A stretch of 19,378 nucleotides of DNA from an uncultured Oscillospiraceae bacterium (GTDB taxonomy: Bacteria; Bacillota_A; Clostridia; Oscillospirales; Oscillospiraceae). The notes under the pieces are model-generated. The model was not told the DNA's origin and did not search any database. It worked only from the letters and a program-made list of their open reading frames with translations. Positions 1-10,438 of the stretch are shown piece by piece (the stretch's first letter is position 1; each line of letters opens with the position of its first letter). The DNA lies in NCBI GenBank assembly GCA_947631675.1, contig CANRMG010000016.1, positions 1 through 19,378 of the forward strand, written 5' to 3'. A program made the position numbers and the translations under genes.

Positions 1-1434
<1,434 letters not shown>

Positions 1435-1436
1435 TC

Positions 1437-2867
1437 ATGAAGGATATTTACGAAAATCCCCTGTGCGCCCGGTATGCGTCCAGGGAAATGCAGCACATCT
1501 TCTCCCCGGACTTCAAGTTCTCCACCTGGCGGAAGCTGTGGATCGCCCTGGCCGAGAGCGAGAAGGAGCTGGGCCTGGACATCACCGACGAGCAACTGGA
1601 CGAGATGCGCGCGCACATCTACGACATCGACTACGAAAAAGCCGCAGACTATGAAAAGCGCCTTCGCCACGACGTGATGGCCCATATCCGCACCTACGGC
1701 GACGCCTGCCCCAGCGCCAAGGGCATCATCCACCTGGGGGCCACCAGCTGCTACGTGGGCGACAACACTGACATCATCCAGATGCGGGAGGCGCTTCTCC
1801 GCATCCGCACCATGCTGGTGAACGCCATCGGGGCGCTCACCGATTTCGCCAAAGCCCACAAGGACGTGCCCACCCTGGCCTACACCCACTTCCAGGCCGC
1901 CCAGCCCACCACTGTGGGAAAGCGGGCATGCCTCTGGCTGCAGGACTATCTCATGGACCTGGACCGGCTGGAGTTCGAGCTTGCGCACCTGAAGCTTCTG
2001 GGCTGCAAGGGCACCACCGGCACCGGGGCCAGCTTCCTGGAGCTGTTCGGCGGCGACGGAGAGAAGGTCCTGGCCCTGGAGAAGAAGATCGCGGCGAAGA
2101 TGGGCTTCGACGCGTGCATGCCCGTGTCCGGCCAGACCTATTCCCGGAAGGTGGACGCCTACGTGCTGAACGTCTTAGGCGGCATCGCCCAGAGCATGTA
2201 TAAAATGGCCCAGGACCTGCGGCTTTTGGCCCACATGAAGGAGTTTGACGAGCCCTTCGGCTCCGAGCAGGTGGGCTCCTCCGCCATGGCCTATAAGCGC
2301 AACCCCATGCGCTGCGAGCGCATATGCTCCCTGAGCCGGTACGTCATCAACGCCGCCCGCAACACCGCCGACACCGCCGCCGCCCAGTGGCTGGAGCGGA
2401 CGCTGGACGACTCGGCCAACCGGCGCATCTCCCTGCCCGAGGCGTTTCTTGCCACTGACGGGGCCCTGACCCTGGTCATAAACGTCATCCGGGGTGGGCG
2501 CATCTATCCCAAGGTCATGGAAAAGCACCTTGCCGAGGAGATGCCCTTCATGGCCACCGAGAACATCCTCATGCATGCCGTCACCCTGGGCGGGGACCGG
2601 CAGGAGCTGCATGAGGCCATCCGGCAGCATGCCCAGGCCGCCGCGGTGAAGGTGAAGATGGAGGGCGGCGAGAACGACCTCCTCCAGCGGCTTCTGGCCG
2701 ACCCGGCCTTCCATCTGACCCAGGCGGACCTTGATAAGGTCCTGGACGTGCGGAAATTCGTGGGCCTGGCCCCGGAGCAGACCGAGAGCTTCCTCAGCGC
2801 CTACGCCCGGCCCGTGCTGGAAAAATACGCCGCCGACTTGGGCGTGGAGGCAGAGACGAACGTCTAA
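1437..2867 (+). CDS. purB: Adenylosuccinate lyase
   Basis: Adenylosuccinate lyase releases fumarate twice in purine synthesis: from SAICAR to AICAR, and from adenylosuccinate to AMP. The 476-residue length fits the family. The aspartase/fumarase superfamily signature is visible at residues 280-294 (GSSAMAYKRNPMRCE), with the catalytic serine in the GSS loop. The histidine-bearing segments RHDVMAH (around residue 79) and AYTHFQAAQPTT (around 151) are also intact. The start ATG follows the pyrG stop by 2 bp, with a modest GAAAGG ribosome site at 1425-1430 inside pyrG. purA follows after 38 bp, so both enzymes of the IMP-to-AMP branch are adjacent. The fumarate it makes is the substrate of the fumarase encoded at 4953-6247. 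Assignment is secure. Confidence 0.97.
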   Translation: MKDIYENPLCARYASREMQHIFSPDFKFSTWRKLWIALAESEKELGLDITDEQLDEMRAHIYDIDYEKAADYEKRLRHDVMAHIRTYGDACPSAKGIIHLGATSCYVGDNTDIIQMREALLRIRTMLVNAIGALTDFAKAHKDVPTLAYTHFQAAQPTTVGKRACLWLQDYLMDLDRLEFELAHLKLLGCKGTTGTGASFLELFGGDGEKVLALEKKIAAKMGFDACMPVSGQTYSRKVDAYVLNVLGGIAQSMYKMAQDLRLLAHMKEFDEPFGSEQVGSSAMAYKRNPMRCERICSLSRYVINAARNTADTAAAQWLERTLDDSANRRISLPEAFLATDGALTLVINVIRGGRIYPKVMEKHLAEEMPFMATENILMHAVTLGGDRQELHEAIRQHAQAAAVKVKMEGGENDLLQRLLADPAFHLTQADLDKVLDVRKFVGLAPEQTESFLSAYARPVLEKYAADLGVEAETNV

Positions 2868-2905
2868 GATCGCGTACGCGAATAGAGATAAGGAGAGTTA
2901 CCAAA

Positions 2906-4180
2906 ATGATCACAGCAGTCGTTGGCATCAACTGGGGCGACGAGGGCAAGGGCCGCATGGTGGACCTGCTCAGCAGCCAGTATGACATCGTCTCCCGCTA
3001 CCAGGGAGGCAACAACGCCGGCCACACCGTGGTGAACGAGCGGGGCAAGTTCATATTGCATCTGCTCCCCTCCGGCATCCTGCGGCCCGAGGCGGTGAAC
3101 GTGATGGGTCCCGGCATGGTGGTGGACCTGGAGCAGTTCGCCAAGGAGGTAGAGGATCTGCGCGCCCACGGGGTGCAGATCGGCCCGGAGAACCTGAAGA
3201 TCAGCGACCGGCTCACCATCTGCATGCCCTATCACCCCCTCCTGGACGGTCTGGAGGAGGACCGGATGGGCGCCAAGAAGCAGGGCTCCACCCGCCGGGG
3301 CATCGGCCCGGTGTACTCCGACAAGTACATGCGCAAGTCCATCCGCATGGGGGACCTGCTGTTCCCGGAGGTGCTGAAGGACCGGCTCGCGGACATCGTG
3401 GACTGGAAGAACCTGACCGTGGCCAAGGGCTACGGCCATGAGCCCCTGGACCCGGTGGCCATGTACGACTGGGTGATGAAGTTCGGCGGCCCCTTCATGG
3501 AGCACATCACCGACACCACCGAATACCTTACCGGCGCCGTGGACGGCGGCAAGAGCCTCCTTCTGGAGGCCCAGCTGGGCGCCCTGCGGGACCTGGACTA
3601 CGGCATCTTCCCCTACACCAGCTCCTCCAGCACCCTGGCCTCCTACGCCCCCATCGGCGCTGGCATCCCCTTCAAGAAGCTGGACAGCGTGGTGGGCATC
3701 ACCAAGGCCTACTCCTCCGCCGTGGGCGGCGGCCCCTTCGTGTGCGAGTTCGACGGCCAGCAGGCACACGACCTGCGGGAGGCCGGCGGCGAGTACGGCG
3801 CCTCCACCGGCCGGCCCCGCCGCGTGGGCGGCTTTGACGTGGTGGCTACCCGCTACGGCGTGCAGATGCAGGGCGCCACGGAGCTGGCCCTGACGAAGCT
3901 GGACGTGCTCTCGGGCTTTGAGAAGATCCCCGTGTGCGTGGCCTACGAGCTGGACGGGGAGCGCATCGACCGCTTCCCCCTGGAGCCGGCCCTGGAGAGG
4001 TGCAAGCCCGTCTACGAGTACCACGAGGGCTTCTCCGGCGACATCACCGGCTGCCGGAAGTTTTCAGACCTTCCCAAGGCCGCCCAGGCCTACATCCGCT
4101 ACCTGGAGGAGGCGGTGAACTGCAAGTTCACCTATATCTCCGTGGGCGCGGACAGAGACGAGTATATATACATGGGTTAA
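2906..4180 (+). CDS. purA: Adenylosuccinate synthetase
   Basis: Adenylosuccinate synthetase joins IMP and aspartate using GTP, the committed step to AMP. It is 424 residues long, as expected. The N-terminal GDEGKG loop (residues 11-16) with the catalytic Asp12 and the GNNAGHT segment with His40 are intact. STRRGIGPVYSDK, STGRPRRVGGFD and the C-terminal ISVGADRDEYI are also recognisable. The IMP-binding region usually reading like PYVTSSNTT is here PYTSSSSTLASYAPIGAGIP, and the usual RPRRCGW is RPRRVGG. These look like a clade variant rather than damage, because flanking motifs are intact. The start has a good AAGGAG site at 2890-2895. The gene sits 38 bp after purB and is followed at once by a strong terminator. 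Confidence 0.96.
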   Translation: MITAVVGINWGDEGKGRMVDLLSSQYDIVSRYQGGNNAGHTVVNERGKFILHLLPSGILRPEAVNVMGPGMVVDLEQFAKEVEDLRAHGVQIGPENLKISDRLTICMPYHPLLDGLEEDRMGAKKQGSTRRGIGPVYSDKYMRKSIRMGDLLFPEVLKDRLADIVDWKNLTVAKGYGHEPLDPVAMYDWVMKFGGPFMEHITDTTEYLTGAVDGGKSLLLEAQLGALRDLDYGIFPYTSSSSTLASYAPIGAGIPFKKLDSVVGITKAYSSAVGGGPFVCEFDGQQAHDLREAGGEYGASTGRPRRVGGFDVVATRYGVQMQGATELALTKLDVLSGFEKIPVCVAYELDGERIDRFPLEPALERCKPVYEYHEGFSGDITGCRKFSDLPKAAQAYIRYLEEAVNCKFTYISVGADRDEYIYMG

Positions 4181-4183
4181 ACC

Positions 4184-4210
4184 AAAAGGCCGCCGGACGG
4201 CGGCCTTTTT
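4184..4210 (+). terminator. Intrinsic terminator after purA
   Basis: An 11-bp perfect stem (AAAAGGCCGCC at 4184-4194 pairing with GGCGGCCTTTT at 4199-4209) with a 4-nt loop ends in a run of five T. It begins 4 bases after the purA stop. Its T-run ends only 17 nt before the nadE start codon, so the nadE unit must be fed either by readthrough or by a promoter lying upstream of the hairpin, within purA. Confidence 0.9.
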
Positions 4211-4227
4211 CATAAAGGAGCAGACAA

Positions 4228-4956
4228 ATGCGAGATTATAAGGAAGAATTTGAAAAGCGGGTAGCGTTCATAAAAGAGACCCTGGCTGCCAGCGGCCAGA
4301 AGGGCATCGTGTACGGCAACTCCGGCGGCAAGGACTGCACATTGGTGGGCATCCTCTGCAAGGCCGCCTGCGATAACACCATGGGCATCCTCATGCCCTG
4401 CGCCTCCCAGCGCAACTTCAATATCGATTTGGAGGACGGCAAAGCTGTGGCCGAAAGGTACGGCATCGAAACGAGGCTCGTGGACCTGACCCCGGTGCGG
4501 GAGGCGGAGATGGAAGCGCTCAAGGGCGTCACGGATATGTCCCCCGCCGCCATCGCCAACATCGCCCCCCGCCTTCGCATGACCACCCTGTACGCTGTGG
4601 CGGGCGCCGAGGGCCGGCTGGTGGCAGGCACCGGCAACCGCAGCGAGGCCTACATGGGCTACTTCACCAAGTGGGGCGACGGGGCCTATGACTTCGACCC
4701 CATCGCGGATCTGACCGTGACGGAGATATACGAGTTTTTGGCATACCTGGACGCGCCCATGTCCATCCGCACCAAGGCCCCCTCCGCAGGGCTCTTCGAG
4801 GGCCAGACCGACGAGGGCGAGATGGGCGTGACCTACGCCGCCATCGATAAGTTCCTCCTCACCGGTGAGGCCAGTGAGCACGATAAAGCCGTCATCGACC
4901 GCTTCCACCGCATCAGCGAGCACAAGCGCCAGCCCCAGGTCACCTACCCCGGATGA
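4228..4956 (+). CDS. nadE: NAD synthetase, ammonia-dependent type
   Basis: NadE amidates nicotinic acid adenine dinucleotide to NAD using ATP. At 242 residues with no nitrilase/glutaminase domain, this is the short form that uses free ammonia. The ATP-pyrophosphatase loop is SGGKDC (residues 32-37), where the last position is more often Ser. Other family blocks are clear: NIAPRLRMTTLY (111-122), GTGNRSEAYMGYFTKWGDG (134-152), KAPSAGLFEGQTDEGEMG (183-200). An AAAGGAG site (4214-4220) lies 7 nt before the ATG. The stop overlaps the ATG of the fumarase alpha gene by 4 bp (ATGA), indicating translational coupling. The placement with NAD(P)-dependent malic enzyme is suggestive of cofactor supply, but that is inference. 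Confidence 0.93.
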   Translation: MRDYKEEFEKRVAFIKETLAASGQKGIVYGNSGGKDCTLVGILCKAACDNTMGILMPCASQRNFNIDLEDGKAVAERYGIETRLVDLTPVREAEMEALKGVTDMSPAAIANIAPRLRMTTLYAVAGAEGRLVAGTGNRSEAYMGYFTKWGDGAYDFDPIADLTVTEIYEFLAYLDAPMSIRTKAPSAGLFEGQTDEGEMGVTYAAIDKFLLTGEASEHDKAVIDRFHRISEHKRQPQVTYPG

Positions 4957-5717
4957 GCGTGCGGGAGCTGGATGCCCGGCGGCTGGCCGACGCCGTGGCG
5001 AAGCTGTATGTAAAGGCCTGTTTGGAGCTGCCGGAAGCGGTGAAGGAGAAGCTCTACGCCTTCGGCAACCCCTATATCATCGAAAATTTTGAAAAAAATG
5101 GAAATCTCCCCCTGTGCCAGGACACGGGCATGGCCGCAGTGTACCTGGAGGTGGGGCAGGACGTGCACACTACCGGCGACATCCCCGCCGCGGCGGACGA
5201 GGGCGTCCGCCGGGCGGTGAAGGAGGGGTATCTGCGCTCCTCCATCGTGGCGGACCCCCTGCGCCGGACCAACACGGGAGACAACACCCCGGCGCTCCTG
5301 AATGTGGAACTGGTGCCCGGGGACAGGGTGAAGGTCACCGTGGTCCCCCGGGGCTTCGGCTGCGAAAATAAGGGCCGCATCGCCATGCTGGCCCCCGCCG
5401 ACGGCGTGGAGGGCGTGAAGGCCTTCGTGCTGGAGACGGCAAAGCTGGCCGTGCCCGACGCCTGCCCGCCGGTGAGCATCGGCGTGGGCCTGGGCGGCAG
5501 CTTCGACCGGGCCCCGGCTCTTGCCAAAAAAGCCACGCTGCGGACCGAGCCCAACCCCGACCCCTTCTACGCCGCATTGGAGCAGGAGCTCTATGAGGCC
5601 ACGAAGAAGTTCTCCATCGGCGTACACATCCTGGCCGCCCCCACCCACATTGCGGGCCTGCCCTGCGCCGTGAGTGTCGGCTGCCATTCCCTCAGATACG
5701 CCTCGGAGGTGCTGTAA
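4953..5717 (+). CDS. Class I fumarate hydratase, alpha subunit
   Basis: This is the N-terminal half of a two-subunit, [4Fe-4S] class I hydro-lyase of the fumarase/tartrate dehydratase family, which reversibly hydrates fumarate to malate. Diagnostic blocks are PLCQDTG (Cys55), GYLRSSIVADPLRRTNTGDNTP, CPPVSIGVGLGG (Cys171) and the C-terminal SVGCHSLRYA (Cys244). These three Cys are the likely cluster ligands by family comparison. At 254 residues it is shorter than the usual ~280; the missing stretch lies just before PLCQDTG, where the normal ~20-residue helix (ENAEIA-type) is absent. The usual GFGSENMS reads GFGCENKG (around residues 134-141). Start and stop overlap nadE (4 bp) and the beta gene (1 bp). 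Tartrate or a related hydroxy acid as substrate cannot be excluded, but the context favours fumarate. Confidence 0.9.
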   Translation: MSVRELDARRLADAVAKLYVKACLELPEAVKEKLYAFGNPYIIENFEKNGNLPLCQDTGMAAVYLEVGQDVHTTGDIPAAADEGVRRAVKEGYLRSSIVADPLRRTNTGDNTPALLNVELVPGDRVKVTVVPRGFGCENKGRIAMLAPADGVEGVKAFVLETAKLAVPDACPPVSIGVGLGGSFDRAPALAKKATLRTEPNPDPFYAALEQELYEATKKFSIGVHILAAPTHIAGLPCAVSVGCHSLRYASEVL

Positions 5718-6247
5718 TGGATAAACATATAACTACCCCTCTAACGGATGAAGCGATCAAAGGCCTCCATGCCGGGGACGAGGTGCGTATCACCGGGGTC
5801 ATCTACACCGCCCGGGACGCCGCCCATAAGAAGCTGGCGGAGCTCTTGGAGGCGGGAAAGCCCCTGCCCTTCGACCCGGCGGGGCAGATCATCTACTATA
5901 CCGGCCCCACCCCGGCGCCCCCGGGCCGGCCCATCGGTTCCTGCGGCCCCACCACCTCCTACCGCATGGACAAGTATACCCCCGCCCTGCTGGAAGCGGG
6001 CCTTAAAGGTCTCATCGGCAAGGGCCGCCGGGGCCAGGCCGTCATAGACGCCATAAAAGAGCACACCTGCGTCTACTTCTCCGCCGAGGGCGGCTGCGGG
6101 GCGCTGCTGGCCAATTACGTGAAAGCCTGCGAGGTGGTAGCCTTTCCCGAGCTGGGCACCGAGGCGGTGCATCGTCTCACGGTAGAGAACTTCCCCGTCA
6201 GCGTATTCTGCGACTGCCGCGGCGGCATTTACTCGCCCTATCTTTAA
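5717..6247 (+). CDS. Class I fumarate hydratase, beta subunit
   Basis: This is the C-terminal-half subunit that completes the class I fumarase with the preceding alpha subunit. It is 176 residues, typical for the family. Visible motifs are the N-terminal TPLTDEAIKGLHAGDEVRITGVIYTARDAAHKK, the substrate-binding GSCGPTTSYRMDKYTP, a GGCGALLA loop, and the closing FPELGTEAVHRLTVENFPVSVFCDCRGG. The ATG shares one base with the alpha stop (TAATG at 5715-5719), so the two are translationally coupled, as expected for a stoichiometric complex. Malic enzyme follows after 15 bp. Together the three enzymes would take fumarate to malate and on to pyruvate. The enzyme class is oxygen-labile, in line with an anaerobic host. 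Confidence 0.93.
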   Translation: MDKHITTPLTDEAIKGLHAGDEVRITGVIYTARDAAHKKLAELLEAGKPLPFDPAGQIIYYTGPTPAPPGRPIGSCGPTTSYRMDKYTPALLEAGLKGLIGKGRRGQAVIDAIKEHTCVYFSAEGGCGALLANYVKACEVVAFPELGTEAVHRLTVENFPVSVFCDCRGGIYSPYL

Positions 6248-6262
6248 AATAAGGAGCGCATC

Positions 6263-7435
<1,173 letters not shown>

Positions 7436-7445
7436 GACGCACACA

Positions 7446-7483
7446 AAAAGCCCCCTGACGCGGTACCGCGTCAGGGGGCTTTT
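7446..7483. terminator. Bidirectional terminator between convergent genes
   Basis: A perfect 38-bp palindrome centred between 7464 and 7465 (each arm starts AAAAGCCCCCTGACGCGGT). It is flanked by A on the left and T on the right, so it forms a GC-rich hairpin with a U-tail on both strands. It sits between the ends of malic enzyme (+) and the ribokinase-like gene (-), and probably stops transcription from both sides. Confidence 0.92.
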
Positions 7484-7497
7484 GTTTTATAAACAGG

Positions 7498-8493
7498 TCA
7501 TTTCAGCCCATCCAGCAGGGCGGGATCGAAGACCGTGCAGTCCCGCTCCCGGAGAAGCTTCTGTACCTCGTCCACTGTGGGCAGGCTGGGCATGGCGCCC
7601 ATGCGGGAGACGGTGATGGCCGCGGCATGGCTGGCAAAAGCCAGCGCCTGCTCCTGGCTGAGCCCGGCGGTCAGGCCAGTGCAGAAGGCGCCCACGAAGG
7701 AGTCCCCCGCCGCGGTGGGATCGGCCACGTGCTCCGCCTTCACGCAGGGCGTGTGGCGTATGCCCTCCTTTCCGGCGGCGACGGCCCCGTTTTCTCCCAG
7801 GGTGATGATGACGTTTTCCGCCCCCTGGGCCCGGAGGGCGCCGACCACGGCCTCTACGTCGTCAAAGTTGACGCCGCCCTCCACCCGGATGGGCCGGCCG
7901 GCCAGGATGGCCGCCTCGTGCTCGTTGGGGGAGATATAGTCAGCGCAGGCCAGAAGCTCTCTGCTCATAGGGGCCGCCGGGGCGGGGTTGATCATCACGG
8001 GCACCCCAGCCTCATGGGCCCACCGGGCCACGGCCTCGACGATGGGCATGGGCAGCTCGAACTGCATCAGCACCATATCGTACCCGGCCACGGCGTCCTT
8101 CACCCAAGCCACGTCCTCCACCTTGAGGGTATAGCCTGCGCCGGGGCAGACGGTGATCCGGTTCTGCACGCCGGTGTCGGACACCTCCAGGGTGATGTGG
8201 GCCACGCCGGTGGACTCATTCTCATCCACGGACACGCGGGACATATCCACCCCCGCGGCCGAGGCGGTCTCCAGCATGGTCCTGCCAAACAGGTCGCCGC
8301 CCACCTGGCCCGCCATGGTCACATGGGCGCCCAGCCGGGCGCACTGGACAGCCTGGTTGGAGCCCTTGCCGCCGGGGGCGGTCCGAAACTTCATCCCGAT
8401 GACCGTCTCCCCGGGGCCGGGCATGCGCCGGGTGGACGCGATCACGTCCATCATGATGCTGCCCACCACCAGTATTTTCGGCCTCTTCAGCAC
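7498..8493 (-). CDS. rbsK: Ribokinase-like PfkB family sugar kinase
   Basis: This is a cytoplasmic PfkB-fold kinase that phosphorylates a sugar with ATP. Ribokinase is the closest match by motif: GGKGSNQAV at residues 41-49, ISPNEHEA at 187-194, and DPTAAGDSF at 258-266 with catalytic base Asp264. It is 331 residues, slightly longer than the usual ~305-310, with the extra at the C-terminus (RERDCTVFDPALLDGLK). The start is GTG (8491-8493), supported by a GGGGGAG site at 8501-8507 seven bases upstream; no ATG lies nearby in better context. It is the last gene of the minus arm, 15 bp after the DapA-like gene. PfkB kinases also include 2-keto-3-deoxygluconate kinases, so the true substrate in this sugar-acid-like setting may not be ribose; the rbsK symbol reflects family only. 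Confidence 0.85.
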   Translation of the reverse strand: MLKRPKILVVGSIMMDVIASTRRMPGPGETVIGMKFRTAPGGKGSNQAVQCARLGAHVTMAGQVGGDLFGRTMLETASAAGVDMSRVSVDENESTGVAHITLEVSDTGVQNRITVCPGAGYTLKVEDVAWVKDAVAGYDMVLMQFELPMPIVEAVARWAHEAGVPVMINPAPAAPMSRELLACADYISPNEHEAAILAGRPIRVEGGVNFDDVEAVVGALRAQGAENVIITLGENGAVAAGKEGIRHTPCVKAEHVADPTAAGDSFVGAFCTGLTAGLSQEQALAFASHAAAITVSRMGAMPSLPTVDEVQKLLRERDCTVFDPALLDGLK

Positions 8494-8508
8494 GGCGGCT
8501 CTCCCCCG

Positions 8509-9435
8509 TCAGGTCAGGTCCTTGATCTGCTCCCGCATGGCCTGGCTCAGCTCCATGAGCTGCCGGACCTCCAGTTCCCAGGTGGGCGTCATGGCGGCGG
8601 GGTCCTTGGTGCGGGTCATGGTGCCCATGATGCCCAGGCCGTGCAGGGCCACCTTGGCGTTCACGGGATACCACTGCTTCTCGATGAAGGAGCACATGGT
8701 CAGCGCGTCCTGCAGCAGCTCCGCCTGCCGGGGGTACTTGGCGAAGTTCTTGCACAGCCATACATACAGGTCAGGATGGAAGTTGGCCATCACGCCGCTG
8801 TAGCCGCTGCAGCCGGCCCGGAGGGAAGCCAGGGCCGTGGTGGTGTTGGCGTTATAAAGCTTCAGGTGGCTCCCCTTGATGGCGGCCAGCTTCTTCTCGA
8901 TGGTGGCCGCATCGCAGCAGGTGTCCTTCATCATATAGAACCGGCCGGTCGCGGCCAGTTTGCCCAGCACCTCCGGTGCGATCAGGCGCTTATAGGGGTA
9001 GGGGCACTCATAAAAGCCCAGCTTGATGGCGGGGTCGATCCGGTCCAGCAGCTTCTGCAGGTTCGCCATCCACACCTCGTCGGACTCATCCTCCGCGGCG
9101 AACTGGTTGCTCAGCAGGATCACGGCGTCGGGGCCGGTGGCGGCGATGGTCTCCACCTCTTTGACCTGGGTCTCCAGGTCCGTGGAGAGCTGGCCGCTGG
9201 AAATAACGCCCACCCGGCCGGCGGCGGCCTCCACGACCGCCTTGGAGATAGCGGCCCGCTCCTCCAGAGACAGGAAGAACATCTCGCTGGACTGGCACAC
9301 CGCGAAAAGGCCGGTGACGCCGTTTTCCACATACCAATCCACCAGCCGCTTCAGGGCCGGAAAGTCCACCTTGTCGTCATCGGTGAACGGGGTGAGCATG
9401 ACGGGCCATACGCCGTCGGGGAACAGTTCTCTCAT
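8509..9435 (-). CDS. DapA/NanA-family lyase (class I pyruvate aldolase-like)
   Basis: This 308-residue TIM-barrel protein belongs to the dihydrodipicolinate synthase/N-acetylneuraminate lyase family, whose members form a Schiff base with pyruvate or a 2-oxo acid. The Schiff-base Lys is Lys170 in RFYMMKDTC. The paired Tyr is probably Tyr142 in GFYECPYPY, 28 residues earlier as in E. coli DapA. The usual GTTGE motif is replaced by CQSSE (residues 47-51), so this is unlikely to be the lysine-pathway DapA; a sugar-acid aldolase or dehydratase is more likely. The ATG has a good AAGGAGA site (9444-9450). It lies 51 bp after the AEC carrier gene and 15 bp before the kinase. Substrate is unknown. Confidence 0.88.
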   Translation of the reverse strand: MRELFPDGVWPVMLTPFTDDDKVDFPALKRLVDWYVENGVTGLFAVCQSSEMFFLSLEERAAISKAVVEAAAGRVGVISSGQLSTDLETQVKEVETIAATGPDAVILLSNQFAAEDESDEVWMANLQKLLDRIDPAIKLGFYECPYPYKRLIAPEVLGKLAATGRFYMMKDTCCDAATIEKKLAAIKGSHLKLYNANTTTALASLRAGCSGYSGVMANFHPDLYVWLCKNFAKYPRQAELLQDALTMCSFIEKQWYPVNAKVALHGLGIMGTMTRTKDPAAMTPTWELEVRQLMELSQAMREQIKDLT

Positions 9436-9486
9436 AGCAGGTCTCTCCTTTTGTCACATACTTTTATGTCAGGCGCATTCGCGCCG

Positions 9487-10410
9487 TTAAAGCCCAAAGA
9501 ACAGATACATCATCAGCGGGATGGTGGCGGCCGACAGGATGGTGCTCATCAGCACGGTCTGGGAGGCCAGCTTCTCGTTGCCGCCGTACTCCACCGATAT
9601 GACCGTGGCGCTGGTGGCGGTGGGCATAGCGGCCAGGACCGAGGCCGTGCCCAGGACCATCTGGTCGGACACCAGCCCCCGCAGGGCCAGCCACACCGCC
9701 GTGGGCAGGATCACCAGCCGGAACAGACAGCATATGTACACCCGGCCGTTGCCCAGCACCTCTTTCAAGGACATATCCGCCAGCTGGGAGCCGATGACCA
9801 TCATGGCCAGGGGCGTGGCCGTGTTGCCCGCCATGCCCACCACGTCCCGGACGATCCCCGGCACGTGCAGGCCGGTGACCACCAGCACGATGGCGCCCAG
9901 GGCTGCGAACACGCCGGGGTTGGCCAGCTTCCGCCAGGAAAAGCCGTTTTGCCGGCCGCCAGACATGAGCACGGGGCCCATAGAGAACATCCCCAGGTTG
10001 AAGGGCAGGTTCAGCACCGCCGCGTACACCACCGCCCGGCTGCCCAGCATGGCCATCACCACCGGATAGCCGATGAAGGCGGTGTTGGGCAGAGCGGTCA
10101 CGAACCGGTACGTCCCCAGGTCCTCCCGCTTGGGCCGCCACAGCCAGGGCGCCGTCAGGCCCAGAGCCATCAGGATGCAGAACATCCCCACCCCCGTCGC
10201 CGCCAAAAGCAGCAGCGTCCCGTGGGAAATGGGCTCCCCGCTGTCCATAGCGGAGTAGAGCACCACCGCCGGCATGGTCACGTTCACCACCAGCCTGGAG
10301 ATACGGTCCGCGAAGGACCGGTCCATCAGGCCCAGCTTGTTGCAAACGTAGCCCAGCGCCAGAAGCAGCAGCAGGGCCAGCATCTTTTGGATGACGGCGG
10401 TCATGTCCAT
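9487..10410 (-). CDS. AEC-family (auxin efflux carrier-type) transporter
   Basis: An integral membrane protein of 307 residues with about ten hydrophobic segments in two halves, as in the AEC/bile-acid-transporter-like fold. Recognisable family pieces are ISRLVVNVTMPAVVLYS near the N-terminus, FVTALPNTAFIGYPVVMAMLG in the middle, NLPFNLGMFSMGPVL, and the C-terminal MPTATSATVISVEYGGNEKLASQTVLMSTILSAATIPL. Bacterial members are linked to small carboxylates such as malate or malonate, or are uncharacterised. It sits 28 bp after the HpcH/HpaI aldolase gene in the minus arm, so it probably moves a substrate or product of that pathway. The start ATG (10408-10410) has only a moderate AGGAAG site; a second ATG two codons in is possible. 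Confidence 0.9.
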   Translation of the reverse strand: MDMTAVIQKMLALLLLLALGYVCNKLGLMDRSFADRISRLVVNVTMPAVVLYSAMDSGEPISHGTLLLLAATGVGMFCILMALGLTAPWLWRPKREDLGTYRFVTALPNTAFIGYPVVMAMLGSRAVVYAAVLNLPFNLGMFSMGPVLMSGGRQNGFSWRKLANPGVFAALGAIVLVVTGLHVPGIVRDVVGMAGNTATPLAMMVIGSQLADMSLKEVLGNGRVYICCLFRLVILPTAVWLALRGLVSDQMVLGTASVLAAMPTATSATVISVEYGGNEKLASQTVLMSTILSAATIPLMMYLFFGL

Positions 10411-10438
10411 GGCGGGTATGCTTCCTACCTTTTAATAG

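Noticed and set aside
8491..8493. Possible damaged catalytic loop (AAGD instead of GAGD) in the PfkB kinase
   Set aside because: AAGD is normal in ribokinases, including the E. coli enzyme as I recall it, and the catalytic Asp is present.
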